From Alphaproteobacteria bacterium UBA6376 (GTDB taxonomy: Bacteria > Pseudomonadota > Alphaproteobacteria > Rs-D84), in NCBI GenBank assembly GCA_002437665.1, contig DJQW01000003.1, positions 1 through 62,188 of the forward strand: a DNA stretch of 62,188 nt. The letters are read 5' to 3'. Below are positions 60,501-62,188 of the stretch, piece by piece. The notes below the pieces were generated by a model. The model was not told the origin of the DNA. It saw only the letters and a program-made list of their open reading frames with translations, and ran no database searches. Numbering within the stretch: the stretch's first letter is position 1; each line of letters begins with the position of its first letter. The position numbers and the translations under genes are program-made.

Positions 60501-62188
60501 CATACGAGCATGCTGCCACAGAACACGAATTCCACGACGTTACACTGTTACAGTTCGTTGGAACACTGCCATTTACCTGTGAACCAGTCCATGCACGACT
60601 CTTGGAATTACTGTAACACGCTGTAATACCACCACTATTACCATCAGCAGAGTTTGGATACCCATTTGGACACGCAGTACATGATGTGCCATTCGTACGA
60701 TACCCTGATTTTGCCGTTACAGCCGCAGGCGTCTTGGTGCAATTTGTTGGCGTGCAAGATGTGGTTGTACCACTCTTGTAAATACGGTATGTACACGTCC
60801 CTGGGGTACATGAATTCCACGATGTTACACTGTAACAATTTGTCGGAACGCTGCCATTGAGTTGCGAACCTGTTTTTGTACCATTTTTGTAGCAAGAACC
60901 TGCCGATGATGTACCTGCATCAGAATACGGATACGCCGAATCGCACGTAGAACAACTGGTTGCTGTGCCACCGGCACTGTACGTACCACTGCTACACTGT
61001 GTACATGTCTGACCATTGACAATAGAACCGCCTTTCGCTTGGAACGCTGTACTTATCGTTGCCGTACCCCACGCCGTCGCACTGGTTGCATTCTTCTTTA
61101 ACTGGCCGGCACTGCAATAACTGCTGACTGATGTCGCCGCCTTGGTTTCATAACAAGACGTATAGTTCGTCAAACCAGTATCTGTACCCATCGTCCAACC
61201 ACTTTCAACCGTTGGACAACTGTCACACGAATACGATGTGCCGTAATACGCCTTGTGGGCGGCCTTGTACTTACCGGCGGCACAAGTATTCAATGTCGTA
61301 CCGGTCGTACCATTACGCACCTTGCCACCGGCCACATTCAAATAACATTGGGTATTCACAGACGCCGTTGTTGTGTCGGTTGTGTAGCCAGTACCGTACG
61401 TCGTACATGCTGTGCGTACACCAGATTTACAGAAGTACCCTGTACCGCATGGTTGTTGCGATGTATTGTCCTTCTTGTAATAACCATCACTTGGCGTTTT
61501 GCACGACGTCTGACCAGTTGTATCTTGGTATTCCGTCGAACCAGAACAAGCCATATTTCCTTGATCTGTTGTTGTGCTGACCGTGTATGTCTTTGATGAC
61601 GATGGGCACTTGTACCCCTTTGGACACGTCGCGCACGATGTTGCGCCTTTTGGCAAGTACTGACCGGCCGCACAAGTCACAGAATCCAATGTGCAAGAAC
61701 ACGATGTGCCATTGCAGGTTGGGTTCTTGTAACCCGAAGAGCAGGTTGCAGTATACGTACATTTATTACCATCCGTCGATGCAGTGCACGATGCAACACC
61801 TGTGCCCTTGGTACACGCAACGCACGATGCAACCTTACATGAATTTGAAACATAGTTCGGCGTCCATTCTGGCGTCACCCATGTGGCCACATTCGCAGAG
61901 TTAGAGCAGGTTACATCGCAATAGTCCGATCCAGTGCCCGATGTTGTTGTACCATTTGGACAAACCTCACAAGAGGTTGCCATATCATCACTGTATGAAC
62001 CACGTGCACACGCCGTGCTGGGGGCAATCGTTGGGCGCGAATCCGTCAAATCACGTTCTTCATTATCTGCGTCATAATAAATTCTCCGCCCACCGTTACC
62101 ACAATAGTAGCCAGCTTGACAATAACTCGTACCGCGATTCACGGTCTCGACACTTTCGTCATCAGCCAATGTCAGGTAGCAATCATTG
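57538..62188 (-). CDS. Giant Cys-rich repeat surface protein (5' end outside window)
   Basis: About 1550 codons are visible; the frame is open to the right edge, so the N-terminus and any signal peptide are missing. The protein is a chain of Cys-rich modules of the C-x2-C-G-x-Y and ephrin-receptor-like type (CAAGTYVATAKAAC, CPAGYRDGAAAAAESAC, SGTCDAGYAKAAHSVTYGNTSAC). Several modules are almost exact copies: KTPAAVTAKSGYRTNGTSC twice, NVAGGKFVKVAKESAASG twice and the GTGYYRAAHSVNYG unit twice. The last 60 residues form a Cys-poor ending (LHFGDDKLYLRS ... IGDTTYYGNMT ... STTYSVHDDSM), possibly an anchor or sorting domain. Function is unknown; an exposed stalk or adhesin is the best guess. Confidence 0.88.
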   Translation of the reverse strand, partial: NDCYLTLADDESVETVNRGTSYCQAGYYCGNGGRRIYYDADNEERDLTDSRPTIAPSTACARGSYSDDMATSCEVCPNGTTTSGTGSDYCDVTCSNSANVATWVTPEWTPNYVSNSCKVASCVACTKGTGVASCTASTDGNKCTYTATCSSGYKNPTCNGTSCSCTLDSVTCAAGQYLPKGATSCATCPKGYKCPSSSKTYTVSTTTDQGNMACSGSTEYQDTTGQTSCKTPSDGYYKKDNTSQQPCGTGYFCKSGVRTACTTYGTGYTTDTTTASVNTQCYLNVAGGKVRNGTTGTTLNTCAAGKYKAAHKAYYGTSYSCDSCPTVESGWTMGTDTGLTNYTSCYETKAATSVSSYCSAGQLKKNATSATAWGTATISTAFQAKGGSIVNGQTCTQCSSGTYSAGGTATSCSTCDSAYPYSDAGTSSAGSCYKNGTKTGSQLNGSVPTNCYSVTSWNSCTPGTCTYRIYKSGTTTSCTPTNCTKTPAAVTAKSGYRTNGTSCTACPNGYPNSADGNSGGITACYSNSKSRAWTGSQVNGSVPTNCNSVTSWNSCSVAACSYVAYSNSSGNGDGTIKSGCSTNSADCTKTPAAVTAKSGYRTNGTSCTACPNGYPNSADGNSGGAAACYMSVAGGKYVAKANESAASGTCAAGTYKAAHSVYYGSTSSCSVCATSTYSDAGAAACTACATANGYTNSGTTAASHAGVASCKTTCSGTQYVATAGTACVTVGTGYWGAGGTVSQNATLGRTQCPANYRNGAAASAESGCQTSCAAGTYVATAKAACTTVGTGYYRAAHSVNYGATSTRSQCPENYRSGAATGAESSCQTSCAAGTYVATAKAACTTVGTGYYRAAHSVNYGSTSTRTQCPAGYRDGAAAAAESACTMNVAGGKFVKVAKESAASGTCDAGYAKAAHSVTYGNTSACAACTGATYAASTGQASCTACPSIYTSNTDAAKSKIEQCQVKTTGGYYIKTAKDATQTECDGGYYCPSTTVAYGDTNSPNACPVPADHKRATIPAEYYASSIAGTSLNTWSKKWAAVTQCQVLNTYEGTRGSLYDYLTYNTTTQKYDVQGSVLWFKANPGYYLTTATGCGTYAYYGKAVECDKNAYCPGKDKVECNSSNQATVQVEKFGLELCSALGNGKYATSDGGAAANSTAACYLTTTGQNFVAAAGAAESACTAGGWCPGNVKVAYGSTGGRNTCPTTYPSSAASSNSNLDCYVTTAAGKYVATVGAGQVNCAGTGYYCPGGTNVYSGAYGSRLTTGGRTQCPAGYRDLVATVSTTKEAQCTMNVAGGKFVKVAKESAASGTCDAGYAKAAHSVTYGNTSACAACTGATYAASTGQASCTACPTAKTYASAVKSYGYWNNGKDGDHTISGGCYVTMSGTLSNGSLTWHGCYLGTDGDYGNGGGKRCYVHQDNLKCNAGYYASTLSNGYVWNNTRAGLLGDTCVGVGAGYYSAADVLTRSQCPTGLTTIGYGAGADEVTDCGRILHFGDDKLYLRSGKKTTPSLNVKIGDTTYYGNMTAGTGKGKLRLKSGSTTYSVHDDSM

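Noticed and set aside
57538..62188. Possible tandem DNA satellite rather than a gene
   Set aside because: The frame stays open for over 4.6 kb with regular Cys spacing and synonymous variation between modules, which indicates coding.

Overview
The window reads as one contiguous piece of chromosome from an uncultured, host- or gut-associated-type member of the Alphaproteobacteria with a compact genome. The assignment rests on a circularly permuted two-piece tmRNA gene, a TrcR/DUF1013 cell-cycle regulator, a DUF2155 protein, an alphaproteobacterial-type XRE regulator and an AddA-type rather than RecB-type recombination helicase. Almost every gene is a housekeeping gene, packed in short operons with 4-base ATGA overlaps. 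No phage, transposase, CRISPR array or rRNA operon is visible.

Layout. 1-264: 5' end of a secreted-protein gene and a CAU-anticodon tRNA. 358-5637: PIF1-like helicase, facing a minus-strand cluster of a Lon-like ATPase that lacks its protease domain, a small ORF, tsaB, rimI and a GHSHG hydrolase-like protein. 5684-9137: small membrane protein, permuted ssrA, obg with an odd partial duplicate of its 5' end, a hypothetical, rubrerythrin and tRNA-Arg. 9171-14995: lipoprotein, APH-fold protein, prfB with its programmed frameshift, a Cys-rich secreted protein, a Tat-exported amidase, tRNA-Ser and an alkyltransferase-like protein. 14992-22649: peroxiredoxin, ihfB, an accD-accA fusion, trcR, rpoD and a membrane coiled-coil protein. 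22733-28666: addA (helicase and nuclease as separate ORFs), recN, a Cys-rich secreted protein and a 6S-like structured RNA. 28667-36032: xseA, a papain-like hypothetical, tsaD, DUF1460, DUF2155, then the ribosome-maturation operon rpsP-rimM-two small ORFs-trmD-rplS, and tRNA-Gly with a duplicated 3' end. 36104-44418: LysM protein, phosphofructokinase, dnaK, rplY, rsmD, tadA, gpmI and an XRE regulator. 44471-55685: an 842-residue Cys-rich secreted protein, a pair of genes that resemble Patescibacteria/CPR families, rsmH, dnaE, secA. 55686-57537: a repeat-rich stretch around one hypothetical gene. 57538-62188: C-terminal 1550 codons of a giant Cys-rich repeat protein.

How the genes fit together. 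Translation and RNA modification dominate (tsaB, tsaD, rimI, prfB, rpsP, rimM, trmD, rplS, rplY, rsmD, rsmH, tadA, four tRNAs, tmRNA), followed by DNA repair (addA, recN, xseA, PIF1, alkyltransferase-like), replication (dnaE), secretion (secA) and central metabolism (pfk, gpmI, accDA). The accessory content is almost entirely a lineage-type set of Cys-rich exported proteins.

The points most worth a second look are: the proteaseless Lon; the synonymous-only duplication of the obg start, which looks like a scar of an element that integrates into the gene; the tRNA-Gly 3'-end repeat; the 6S-like RNA; a shared TTGCAA -35 box on stable-RNA promoters; apparent leaderless promoters; and the Cys-rich exported protein family. 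All functional statements are from reading the sequence; no database search was run.
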